Positions 17,515-25,605 of a stretch of DNA of 64,000 bases are shown here, piece after piece. Where the stretch lies: positions 1,302,001 through 1,366,000 of the forward strand of contig NC_014655.1 of assembly GCF_000166395.1 (NCBI RefSeq). Direction: 5' to 3'. The translations under genes were made by a program, and so were the position numbers. Under the pieces are notes generated by a model, which worked only from the letters and a program-made list of their open reading frames with translations, was not told the origin of the DNA and did no database searches. This DNA comes from Leadbetterella byssophila DSM 17132. Its GTDB lineage: Bacteria; Bacteroidota; Bacteroidia; Cytophagales; Spirosomataceae. Position 1 is the first letter of the stretch. Each line of letters begins with the position of its first letter.

Positions 17515-17724
17515 ATGAAGAAGATAATTAATTTTACTTTTGCTTGGGACCTCATCACAAAAACCGGCTATTTAACCCTCATGGATGAAGATGGAGAGAG
17601 GCACGCTTTCCAGAATCTCGGAGCAGAAGAACTTCAACTTTTGGCACATAATCTAGAAAATTATCCGGCATATATAGATCAGAGCCACTGGATCCTTTGG
17701 GGCACACCGGAATCACATGATTAA
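17515..17724 (+). CDS. Unknown 69-residue protein
   Basis: Not recognised. Soluble, slightly acidic, with a beta-strand N-terminus (KIINFTFAWDLITKTGYLTLMDEDG), one predicted helix (GAEELQLLAHNLENY) and a Trp-rich end (SHWILWG). It has no signal peptide and no Cys. It starts 12 bp after the LytTR terminator and ends before a clear promoter, so it looks like a small separate unit. Codon use is like its neighbours, which supports a real gene. Confidence 0.55.
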   Translation: MKKIINFTFAWDLITKTGYLTLMDEDGERHAFQNLGAEELQLLAHNLENYPAYIDQSHWILWGTPESHD

Positions 17725-17729
17725 ACTTT

Positions 17730-17760
17730 TTTGCGTATTGAAGCTCAATATGTACCTTTG
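17730..17760 (+). promoter_or_regulatory. Canonical Bacteroidota promoter of the lipoprotein gene
   Basis: TTTG (17730-17733), exactly 19 bp, then TACCTTTG (17753-17760), one of the best matches to the consensus in the window. The start codon follows 24 bp later. Confidence 0.75.
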
Positions 17761-17784
17761 GGTGAATAAATCAATACAAAAAAG

Positions 17785-18360
17785 ATGAAGAAGACCTTAT
17801 TGGGAATCCTTTCCACTTTCGTGCTACTGGCATGCAATAATTCCCAAAATTCGGATGCACAACTTGACCTGGAGTCACTCAATGACAGCACCACTATCTA
17901 CAATGAAGACGGGACGGTTTCAAATGATTTCCAACCTTACGGAAAAGCTAAGGCTCAAGAACTTGCTCTAGCTAGAAAGAATGAGATAGAAGCAATTTTG
18001 GAAATGAGGGGAGTTACCTCTACCAATGTTTCCCCACTATCCCGAGCCCTGCAAAAAGAACTTGCCTTCAATGAATGGGACGTAGTAGAAGAAGGTGAAT
18101 TTGTTCAAGAAGGAAATATCATACTTACTTCCCTGATTTTCGGCCCTTTTGACGGGAACGGTAGAGGATATAGTGTTTTAGGCATTTCTGATAACAAGCT
18201 ATATTTATCTGCGGCCCATTGGGAAAATACGGCGATTGACTCCGCTTATAATATCCAAATGGCTGCTGATAAAAAAATCAACTTCGTAGACGGCAATTTG
18301 CAAATTGTTTCACCTTCTAAAGGCAATCTATTGCTCAAACTGGTATCCGATGGATTATAA
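17785..18360 (+). CDS. Putative lipoprotein of unknown function
   Basis: 191 residues with a lipoprotein signal: MKKTLLGILSTFVLLAC, lipidated Cys at 17, then a flexible Asn/Ser/Asp-rich tether. The mature part (about 60-190) is not recognised. It contains a helix of Lys/Ala/Glu (GKAKAQELALARKNEIEAIL) and a beta-rich C-terminal half. Outer- or inner-membrane anchoring is expected. Its stop overlaps the ATG of the HD-YitT gene by 11 nt, so the two are translationally coupled. Confidence 0.75.
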   Translation: MKKTLLGILSTFVLLACNNSQNSDAQLDLESLNDSTTIYNEDGTVSNDFQPYGKAKAQELALARKNEIEAILEMRGVTSTNVSPLSRALQKELAFNEWDVVEEGEFVQEGNIILTSLIFGPFDGNGRGYSVLGISDNKLYLSAAHWENTAIDSAYNIQMAADKKINFVDGNLQIVSPSKGNLLLKLVSDGL

Positions 18361-19792
18361 GGGTCTCGAAACCTATTTTCTTAATAAATTAAAGAAGGAA
18401 TTACCATTATCCTTAAGATATCATGACGTAGAACATGTAAGAGATGTCATTACGGCGAGTGAAAGGTTAGGAAAACTGGAAGGACTGAAGCTTCATGATT
18501 TAATTCTACTCAAAACAGCAGCCCTATTCCACGATAGTGGATTCCTGATACAAAGAGAAAACCATGAGGATATTTCCTGCAAAATAGCAAGAGATGAATT
18601 ACCTGCCTGGGGATATACACAGGAAGATATAGAAATTATTTGCAGGACCATTAGAGCCACAAAACTCCCTCAAAAAGCGGAGACTTTATTGGAAAAAATC
18701 TTAGCAGATGCAGATTTAGATTACCTGGGTAGAACAGACTATGCAGAAATCTCCCATAAATTATACTTGGAACTCCAAATGGCATCTTTGCTCCATTCCA
18801 CGGAAGAATGGCAAAAAATGCAGGAAGAATTCCTTCAAAAGCATACCTATTTTACTAAAAGTGCGCGAAATTTACGCCAAGGACAAAAGGAGAAGAATTT
18901 AAAATCGTTACAACATATGTCTAAAAAGCATCATGGCCCCTTATTCTCAGGAAATGATATTCTATTTTTAATTCTAAGTGTACTCTCTGCCAGCTTTGCG
19001 CTTAAGAGTTTTTTGGTTCCAAATCACTTTCTTGATGGAGGAGTTACAGGGATTTCCATTCTACTTTACGAAATCTACGGTTGGGACCTGGGCTTACTTT
19101 TACTTCTCCTAAATCTGCCCTTCATCGTACTTTCCTGGTATAAAGTGGGTAGGAATTTTGCCATCAGAAGCACCCTGACCATTGTTCTTATCGCTATCAC
19201 CATGCAGTACATGCAATTCCCTGAGCTTACTCATGATAAGCTATTAGTGGCCATGTTTGGAGGTTTCTTCATGGGTATAGGCGTGGGATTAGGTATGAGA
19301 GGTGGCGGTACATTTGACGGTATGGAGGTTCTGGTTCTAATGACCACTAAGAAAAGTAGTTTCAGTATTACCGAACTTATCTTAGGCATGAACATATGCA
19401 TCTTTGTCATAGCTGCTATCTTCATGAAAGTGGAAACCGCCTTGTATGCTATCCTTACTTATATCATAGCCAGTTTAACTACAAAATATGTCATAGAGGG
19501 AATAGAAGCTTATACTGGTGTTACCATAGTATCCGGAGAAAGTGCAGCTATCAAAAAAGCATTGGTTTTAGAACTTGATAGAGGTATCACTATCTATAAA
19601 GGTGAAAGGGGATTCATGAAAGATTCCTTCGATAAAAGCACTGAAGTAGATATCATATTTACCGTAGTGACCCGATTGGAGGTTAGGAGGTTAAAAAACA
19701 CGGTTTATGCCATAGACCCTAAAGCATTTATCTTCACACAAACCGTGCGCGAGCCTCAAGGCGGTATAGTGAAAGAGATTGTCAAACATTAG
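18350..19792 (+). CDS. HD-domain phosphohydrolase fused to a YitT-type membrane protein
   Basis: 480 residues from the ATG overlapping the lipoprotein stop. Residues 1-185 form an HD metal-dependent phosphohydrolase: H25/H29 (YHDVEH), H61-D62 (AALFHDSG) and DADLDYLG. Residues 195-390 hold 5-6 membrane helices with the YitT signature (NHFLDGGVTGIS, GGTFDGMEVL). A DUF2179-like cytoplasmic end (TGVTIVSGESAAIKK, TEVDIIFTVVTRLEVRRL) follows. An in-frame ATG at 18917 could start a separate YitT protein. The combination suggests a membrane protein with attached nucleotide turnover; the substrate is unknown. Confidence 0.8.
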   Translation: MDYKGLETYFLNKLKKELPLSLRYHDVEHVRDVITASERLGKLEGLKLHDLILLKTAALFHDSGFLIQRENHEDISCKIARDELPAWGYTQEDIEIICRTIRATKLPQKAETLLEKILADADLDYLGRTDYAEISHKLYLELQMASLLHSTEEWQKMQEEFLQKHTYFTKSARNLRQGQKEKNLKSLQHMSKKHHGPLFSGNDILFLILSVLSASFALKSFLVPNHFLDGGVTGISILLYEIYGWDLGLLLLLLNLPFIVLSWYKVGRNFAIRSTLTIVLIAITMQYMQFPELTHDKLLVAMFGGFFMGIGVGLGMRGGGTFDGMEVLVLMTTKKSSFSITELILGMNICIFVIAAIFMKVETALYAILTYIIASLTTKYVIEGIEAYTGVTIVSGESAAIKKALVLELDRGITIYKGERGFMKDSFDKSTEVDIIFTVVTRLEVRRLKNTVYAIDPKAFIFTQTVREPQGGIVKEIVKH

Positions 19793-20330
19793 ATTTCTCT
19801 CTTCTCCTCTTGTATGCTTTTACAAAGGTGTACAGGAGGAATCCAAAGATAAGGATACCAAAGAACAACTTCACAAAGTCTAGTAGATCTCTCATTACCG
19901 CTAATAATACTATTGCTACCAAGAATAAAGTGGGAAGCTCATTAAAAAGCCGGTAAAACATAGAGGATCTCGTATCAATATCTTTATCCTGCATGATTAT
20001 AACCCTTCTGCATGAGAAATGATAAACCACCAAAAGTACCAAAAGGGTTAATTTCACATGGATCCATGATTGTTGGAAGATGCCGGGATTAAGCGCTAAC
20101 ATACTCAAGCCACAAATCCAGGTAATCACCATAGCGGGAGTAGCAATCATTTTGTAAACCCTCCATTCCATAATAGAAAACTGTTTTTTCCAGTCTTCTC
20201 TCAGGTGTTCTGGCTTTTCATTCACTTCAGCTCTATAGACAAACATTCTCACTAAATAGAATAAACCTGCAAACCAGGATACAAATCCCACGATATGAAA
20301 AGCTTTGAAATAGCCGTAATATTCTAACAT
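19782..20330 (-). CDS. hemJ: HemJ-type protoporphyrinogen oxidase
   Basis: Integral membrane protein of 182 residues with four to five helices, catalysing protoporphyrinogen IX to protoporphyrin IX in haem synthesis. It is recognised from FKAFHIVGFVSWFAGLFYLVRMFVY with the conserved His12, and from the charged loop EWRVYKMIATPAM. Slightly longer than typical HemJ because of a basic C-terminal tail. Its 3' end overlaps the convergent HD-YitT gene by 11 nt. Starts divergently from the OmpA-family gene. Confidence 0.85.
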   Translation of the reverse strand: MLEYYGYFKAFHIVGFVSWFAGLFYLVRMFVYRAEVNEKPEHLREDWKKQFSIMEWRVYKMIATPAMVITWICGLSMLALNPGIFQQSWIHVKLTLLVLLVVYHFSCRRVIIMQDKDIDTRSSMFYRLFNELPTLFLVAIVLLAVMRDLLDFVKLFFGILIFGFLLYTFVKAYKRRREKSNV

Positions 20331-20340
20331 CCCTTTTTGT

Positions 20341-20348
20341 TATCTTTG
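20341..20348 (+). promoter_or_regulatory. -7 promoter element of the OmpA-family gene
   Basis: TATCTTTG matches TAnnTTTG and lies 58 bp upstream of the start codon. No convincing -33 element is seen. Confidence 0.4.
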
Positions 20349-20406
20349 ATGACCAAAAATAATAAGGAAACAGAGACGTTTCTGAGAAAAAACCTTTTTT
20401 ATTCCT

Positions 20407-22275
20407 ATGCAAAAGTGGTTTTGTATCCTCACACTTCTTATCAGCTGCCAGGTTTACGGACAAGACAAGAAAGCCCAATTCTACTTTGAACAAGCGGAGA
20501 AAGAGTTCAAATTGAGAAAATACAATGACGCACAGATCAATTTTGAGAAATTTATCATGCGGGATACCACCCAGCCCTTAGCGTTTTATAGATTAGGTCA
20601 AATCCACGAATCTTTCAGGAACATAAGCAAGGCTAAAGAATATTACTTGCGTACCATAAAAAAGGACACCAATTCCGCATCCTACCCGAATGCTTATATG
20701 TATTTAGGGAGCAGAGCACTAGAGGAAAGTCAATACCATCATGCAAAGAACTTCCTGAATATTGCCCTGAGAAATACCCAAAAGAATACCAAGGCTTACG
20801 AGCAGATCCAGCGTCAGATTAGACGAGCCGACTTAGGTATCAAGGCCATGGAAAACCCATTAAACATAAAACCTATCAAACTCCCCTCCGTCATCAATGC
20901 TAGAGAAAGGCAATATTTCCCTGTGCTTACGGCAGATGGAAATACCTTAGTTTTCACAGCCATCACCTCAAATGAGGACGAAGATCTCTTTCTATCTTTT
21001 AAAGAAAATGGACAATGGACTACTCCAAAGCCTATCAGCTCCATCATCAATACGCCAAACAATGAAGGCACCTGTACCATATCCGCTGATGGAAAGATCA
21101 TGGTATTTACCTCCTGTGAAGGAAGGAATTCCTACGGCAGTTGCGACCTATTCATCACCAGGAAAGAAGGAGATACCTGGACGGAACCTCAAAACTTAGG
21201 ACCTAATGTAAACTCGCCCTATTGGGACTCTCAACCTTCCCTTTCTCCAGACGGCTCCCGACTTTTCTTCTCCTCTGACCGCCCATTTGGCGTAGGGAAA
21301 AAAGACATCTGGATGAGCGCTGTAGATGAGCAGGGCAAGTGGAGCAAAGCCACTAACCTTGGTCCAGGGATCAACACTCCTGAGAACGAAGTATCTCCCT
21401 TTGTACATGCCAATGGTTCTTCCCTGTTCTATTCCTCTAACGGAAGAGAGGGACTGGGAAATCACGATATTTATATGACCAACATCCAAGAAGGTTTCAA
21501 AAGCGAATCCATCAACCTAGGTTACCCCATAAACACTCCGGGAGATGAATCCGGACTATTTATTTCCGCCGACGGAAAATCTGCCCTCTATTCCAAACAG
21601 GAAGGAGATAATACCTATATATACGAATTCAAAGTTCCTGAAGAACTCTCAGAGCAGTTCGAAAGAATTTATTACATCAAAGGTTTTATCAAAGACTCTC
21701 AAACCAAAAAGCCTTTATATTCTAGCATAGAATTAGTAAATACCAAAAATGGCGAGCGAGTAAGCCGATTCCTTTCTGATCCTATTACAGGAGATTATAT
21801 GTCAACCCTACCAGAGGAAGGGGAATATGTCATGTATATAGAGACTCCGGGTTATTTCTTCAAAAGCCTAAAATTTGATTTCAAAGAAGGAAATAGCGAT
21901 CAGGAACTAGATATCCTTTTGACCAAAATTGAAAAAGAAAATAAGGAAACACTAGACAACATATTCTTTGATACCGGATCTGCCGCCATACGCCCCGAAT
22001 CAGAAATAGAACTAAAAAAGGTGGTGACTCTATTGAAAGAGAATCCTGACCTAAAAGTTGAGATCTCAGGACACACAGATGATGTAGGAAATGACAAAGC
22101 CAATATGAATCTTTCTATTCAAAGGGCAAATGCCGTGGTAGAGTATTTAAAGGGCAAAGGCATTCATACCCAAAGGCTTGTAGCCAAAGGTTACGGAGAA
22201 TCCCAACCTAAGGTGAAGAATGACTCTGATAAAAATCGCCAATTAAACCGTAGAATTGAACTTAAAGTTCTATAG
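20407..22275 (+). CDS. PorE-like envelope protein: TPR, beta-propeller, regulatory domain, OmpA
   Basis: 622 residues. A signal peptide precedes TPR repeats (20-135), then PD40/WD40-like propeller blades (about 155-400; repeated NEGTCTISADG, DSQPSLSPDGSRLFFSSD, NDIYMTN-type units), then a carboxypeptidase-regulatory-like domain (420-500) and a peptidoglycan-binding OmpA domain (515-622; FFDTGSAAIRPES, GHTDDVGND). This is the domain order of PorE of the type IX secretion system. The signal could end at VYG-Q or be a lipobox (LISC), so lipoprotein status is open. Paralogues are common; orthology is not proven. Confidence 0.8.
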   Translation: MQKWFCILTLLISCQVYGQDKKAQFYFEQAEKEFKLRKYNDAQINFEKFIMRDTTQPLAFYRLGQIHESFRNISKAKEYYLRTIKKDTNSASYPNAYMYLGSRALEESQYHHAKNFLNIALRNTQKNTKAYEQIQRQIRRADLGIKAMENPLNIKPIKLPSVINARERQYFPVLTADGNTLVFTAITSNEDEDLFLSFKENGQWTTPKPISSIINTPNNEGTCTISADGKIMVFTSCEGRNSYGSCDLFITRKEGDTWTEPQNLGPNVNSPYWDSQPSLSPDGSRLFFSSDRPFGVGKKDIWMSAVDEQGKWSKATNLGPGINTPENEVSPFVHANGSSLFYSSNGREGLGNHDIYMTNIQEGFKSESINLGYPINTPGDESGLFISADGKSALYSKQEGDNTYIYEFKVPEELSEQFERIYYIKGFIKDSQTKKPLYSSIELVNTKNGERVSRFLSDPITGDYMSTLPEEGEYVMYIETPGYFFKSLKFDFKEGNSDQELDILLTKIEKENKETLDNIFFDTGSAAIRPESEIELKKVVTLLKENPDLKVEISGHTDDVGNDKANMNLSIQRANAVVEYLKGKGIHTQRLVAKGYGESQPKVKNDSDKNRQLNRRIELKVL

Positions 22276-22344
22276 GATTTTCTTTGAAAATTACGAACTT
22301 TGCGCCCTTAAAAATCCTTTTCTTTTAAAGACCAAAATAATCCA

Positions 22345-23271
22345 ATGGAAAAAGTAGATGTACTCATATTAGGATCAGGACCTGCAGGTTATACGGCTGC
22401 CATTTATGCAGCAAGAGCAGGATTGAAGCCCGTCATGTACCAAGGTATGCAGCCTGGAGGACAATTAACCATCACTAATGACGTAGAAAACTTCCCTGGT
22501 TATCCTGAGGGCATCCAAGGTCCTGCCATGATGGAGGATTTAAGAAAACAAGCAGAACGATTTGGTTTAGATAATAGATACGGCTTAGCTACTTCAGTAG
22601 ATTTTTCTACTCCCTTAGCACATAAAGTGATTATTGACGAAACCAAAGAGATCGAAGCAAAGACCGTCATCATTGCTACCGGTGCCTCCGCAAAATGGTT
22701 AGGATTAGAATCTGAAAGCAGACTAAATGGATTAGGCGTATCAGCTTGTGCAGTTTGTGACGGATTCTTCTATAGAGGAAAAGATGTGGCTATAGTAGGT
22801 GCAGGTGATACCGCCTGTGAAGAAGCTCACTACCTTTCTAAACTTTGCAAAAAAGTGATCATGCTGGTGAGAAGAGATGAGTTCAGGGCCTCTCAAATCA
22901 TGCAGGAAAGAGTAAAGAACACCCCAAATATCGAAATCCTTTTCAATACCGAAACGGTAGAAATCTTAGGAGATCAGGGCGTTAACGGAGCTCGTTTGAA
23001 AAACAATAAGACAGGTGAAGAATTTGAAATCTCTGTTGATGGATTCTTCGTGGCTATTGGTCACCAACCTAACACACAGATTTTCCAACAGTATCTTCAA
23101 CTAGATGAAACCGGATATATTTTAGTAGAAAAAGGCACTACCAAAACCAATGTTCCGGGAGTATTTGCATGTGGAGATGCTCAAGATAATGTCTATCGCC
23201 AGGCTATTACGGCCGCAGGTACAGGTTGTATGGCAGCCTTAGACGCTGAAAGATACTTAGCAGCTCACTAA
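22345..23271 (+). CDS. trxB: Thioredoxin reductase
   Basis: NADPH-dependent flavoenzyme of 308 residues reducing thioredoxin. FAD-binding GSGPAGYTAAIYAARAG at the N-terminus, redox-active CAVCDG near residue 135, NADPH loop GAGDTACEEA, and the FAD end motif GVFACGDAQD. Cytoplasmic. Full length compared with E. coli TrxB. It stands alone between an OmpA-family gene and a shared terminator with miaA. Confidence 0.96.
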   Translation: MEKVDVLILGSGPAGYTAAIYAARAGLKPVMYQGMQPGGQLTITNDVENFPGYPEGIQGPAMMEDLRKQAERFGLDNRYGLATSVDFSTPLAHKVIIDETKEIEAKTVIIATGASAKWLGLESESRLNGLGVSACAVCDGFFYRGKDVAIVGAGDTACEEAHYLSKLCKKVIMLVRRDEFRASQIMQERVKNTPNIEILFNTETVEILGDQGVNGARLKNNKTGEEFEISVDGFFVAIGHQPNTQIFQQYLQLDETGYILVEKGTTKTNVPGVFACGDAQDNVYRQAITAAGTGCMAALDAERYLAAH

Positions 23272-23272
23272 G

Positions 23273-23304
23273 AAAAACGTGGCTATTACAGGCCACGTTT
23301 TTTT
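23273..23304. terminator. Bidirectional terminator between trxB and miaA
   Basis: Stem AAACGTGGC/GCCACGTTT (23275-23283 with 23292-23300) with A- and T-runs on both sides. The last codons of miaA (KKRGL) are encoded within the stem. Confidence 0.85.
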
Positions 23305-24146
23305 ATGTATTCCACTTTCTCTTCTAGCGATAACTCAAAAGGAATCCAATTTATTTCTATTCCTTTCTTTTCCATACTACGGAAGAAAGTCATTTGTCGC
23401 TTAGCGAAGCGATGAATCTCCGTTTCTAATCGGTCATACATTTCATCGTATCTCAGAAAACCTCTTAGAAACAATGAGACATACTTATATTCTAACCCAT
23501 AGTATTCCAACATCTCATGCTCAACCCCTTGGGCTACTAAGGATTCTACTTCCCCTAGAAGGTCTTGCTTTTGTAATCTATATTTTAAACGGGCGCTGAT
23601 AGATGATCTTCTATGCTCTACAGGAGGATTGAGACCGTATAAGCGAAATGAATACGATGGATAATCTATAAGAACATAGTCCGGGTTTTCTTTTAGGAAC
23701 CTCTCTTTTTCCAAGTACCGTATCATTCTCTTTTTTGTGGAACCTAGTGCACCCATTTCGGATAGCTCATCCACACTCAGGTCCTTCAGAGAATCCCGAA
23801 AACTCAAATCTTCAGGAATTTGAGTATCTTCAAATCCTTGCACCAAGGCCTGAATGTATAATCCGGTACCTCCACAAAGAATGTATCTTTTATCCTCCTT
23901 TACTACATTTAAGAAATCAGATTGAAACCTGCTTACATTATACTTTTCACCAGGTTCAATGATATCTATTAAATGATACGGCACACCCTCATATGCCTCT
24001 AGATCCTTTCCTGTACCGATATCCATTCCTCTATAAACTTGCCTAGAATCTGCAGATATGATCTCAGCTTGGATTCCTTTTGCTAGTGCAACGGCAAGAT
24101 CCGTTTTGCCTGAGGCTGTAGGCCCTAATATTCCTATGATTTCCAT
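23286..24146 (-). CDS. miaA: tRNA dimethylallyltransferase
   Basis: Adds the isopentenyl group to A37 of tRNAs reading UNN codons. 286 residues, slightly short for the family, with P-loop GPTASGKTDLAVALA, the DSRQVYRGMDIGTGK motif and the GGTGLYIQAL segment. FAKRQMTFFR near the C-terminus is the tRNA-contacting motif. It overlaps the upstream gene on the same strand by 13 nt. Confidence 0.95.
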   Translation of the reverse strand: MEIIGILGPTASGKTDLAVALAKGIQAEIISADSRQVYRGMDIGTGKDLEAYEGVPYHLIDIIEPGEKYNVSRFQSDFLNVVKEDKRYILCGGTGLYIQALVQGFEDTQIPEDLSFRDSLKDLSVDELSEMGALGSTKKRMIRYLEKERFLKENPDYVLIDYPSYSFRLYGLNPPVEHRRSSISARLKYRLQKQDLLGEVESLVAQGVEHEMLEYYGLEYKYVSLFLRGFLRYDEMYDRLETEIHRFAKRQMTFFRSMEKKGIEINWIPFELSLEEKVEYIKKRGL

Positions 24147-24838
24147 ATCAATTTTAAACTACCCTTATTTTCGTAATCCTTTCCATTACCGTTCCATCTG
24201 CCATCATCTGAAATTCCAAAAGGGATAGGATCCAACTGTGAATCTATTTCAAATTGAGGATAGACCTTTTGGTTCCACCATTCCAAATCCACATAGGTCA
24301 TAACACTTCCCGGCTCCTTTTCTCTCCTAAAATAGGCGAACAACTTGGTAAAAGCCCCTATAACCTGAACATCTTTGTGAGTACAAAAGCGGATTAATTC
24401 ATAGGATTTACTTCCATCTCTAAAGTTTCTGGCACCCGAAAAGGTCATAACTCCAACTAAAACCTCATCTACCTCCTCCCCTCTCCATAGTCTTAAGTAG
24501 GTCTTTGGAAGATAGAGCCCAAATTTCAGTTTTGAAGTTGTAGTTCCCTGCAGATGATGAAGATCCAGGAAATGGTCTGCCGTATGCTTATCTATACGTC
24601 GAATTTTGCAAACTCTGCCTGGTAAAGTAGGAAGCAGTCCTAGTCGGAGTTTAATCCTGGACTGTACTATATCTTTCTGAAACCTCCATTGCTTCTCCCA
24701 AATCCTAATGCCCTTCTTTTCTTCTTTATTTCCCGGGAATTGGAGTAATAGATTTTTATTTGGAAAATACCACAGATCCTCACGCATTTTTTCGAATTCT
24801 ACTCCCAGGCTCTGGATCCATTCCGTGAAAGTGTTCAC
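24134..24838 (-). CDS. Uncharacterised GNAT-like (Mom/phage-endonuclease-associated) protein
   Basis: 234 residues. The N-terminal 90 residues are not recognised. From about 95 the pattern resembles the acyltransferase-like domain found in phage Mom-type proteins and at the ends of some phage endonucleases: FLDLHHLQG, a strand LVGVMTFSGARNF, SYELIRFC, a Gly-Ala helix (VIGAFTKLFAYF), then MTYVDLEWWN. Its role in this chromosomal context is unknown. The 13-nt overlap with miaA implies co-expression, so a link to nucleic-acid modification is tempting but unproven. Confidence 0.6.
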   Translation of the reverse strand: MNTFTEWIQSLGVEFEKMREDLWYFPNKNLLLQFPGNKEEKKGIRIWEKQWRFQKDIVQSRIKLRLGLLPTLPGRVCKIRRIDKHTADHFLDLHHLQGTTTSKLKFGLYLPKTYLRLWRGEEVDEVLVGVMTFSGARNFRDGSKSYELIRFCTHKDVQVIGAFTKLFAYFRREKEPGSVMTYVDLEWWNQKVYPQFEIDSQLDPIPFGISDDGRWNGNGKDYENKGSLKLIWKS

Positions 24839-24945
24839 GATTTTGTGAAATTTTTTCTAAAACTATACGTTTAAACTCAAAATTCGAAGAATATTTGCAT
24901 TTAAAATACTTTCCTTTACTTTAAATAACTAGACCATTTAATGCT

Positions 24946-25575
24946 ATGAAAAAAGCGTTAATAGTAATATTTTCCTTGTTTTACCTCCCCTCTTTTGCTC
25001 AATCTGAGTATTTTAAGCTGAAGAAATTGGAGGCAGATGACTATTTTATGGCAGGGAGATACTGGGATGCTTTTTTTCTATACAGGAACCTGGCCAAGAG
25101 TCCTGAATTTGAGGGAGATTATACCATCGAAAATCAGATCAAAAATAGCTCCAGGGCTATGTATCATTGGAGAAAGACGGAAAATTACCGAGCCTTCCAG
25201 CAATATGAAACGGCTAAGGCGCATATGAAGGAACTCCTTCAGATCAACCCTTCTGACCCGAACAGAGGCTTACTTCCTATTCTTACCTTGGAAATAGCAA
25301 ATCAGATGAAGAGAAGAGCTATTGCGAGCAAAACTCAGGAGGGAGCAGCTGATTATCTGGAAAAAGCTTTAACCTATTACAATCTGGCTCTTCAGGAAGG
25401 ATTGAAAGATGAAATGGTTTTCTCTTTTATTCGTCAAGTGGAAAAGGCCTTAGAAGGCAACCCCTACGGGACGAAAATAAAGCAGCCTACCTCGTATGAT
25501 CTCAATTATCAGAAAAATAAGGAGGAGAGGGAAAGGACCATTGAAATCCTTAAAAAGCAAGAGGAAAATCCATAA
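24946..25575 (+). CDS. Secreted TPR-like protein of unknown function
   Basis: 209 residues with a signal peptide (MKKALIVIFSLFYLPSFAQ). The mature part is almost wholly helical. It includes TPR-like segments (ADDYFMAGRYWDAFFLYRNLAKS, AHMKELLQINPSDPN, ADYLEKALTYYNLALQEG) and ends in a highly charged helix. Probably a periplasmic scaffold or partner protein; no enzyme motif is visible. Monocistronic, with a strong terminator directly after the stop. Confidence 0.75.
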   Translation: MKKALIVIFSLFYLPSFAQSEYFKLKKLEADDYFMAGRYWDAFFLYRNLAKSPEFEGDYTIENQIKNSSRAMYHWRKTENYRAFQQYETAKAHMKELLQINPSDPNRGLLPILTLEIANQMKRRAIASKTQEGAADYLEKALTYYNLALQEGLKDEMVFSFIRQVEKALEGNPYGTKIKQPTSYDLNYQKNKEERERTIEILKKQEENP

Positions 25576-25576
25576 A

Positions 25577-25604
25577 AAAAGGCAGCTTTAAAGCTGCCTT
25601 TTTA
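25577..25604. terminator. Bidirectional terminator between the TPR gene and mqo
   Basis: Near-perfect hairpin AAAGGCAGCTTT/AAAGCTGCCTTT with A-run before and T-run after, serving both convergent genes. Confidence 0.9.
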
Positions 25605-25605
25605 C

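Noticed and set aside
17515..17724. 69-residue protein as a lanthipeptide precursor
   Set aside because: It has no Cys, no leader/core boundary, and is separated from the kinase/HopA1 operon by the convergent sensor kinase and a terminator.
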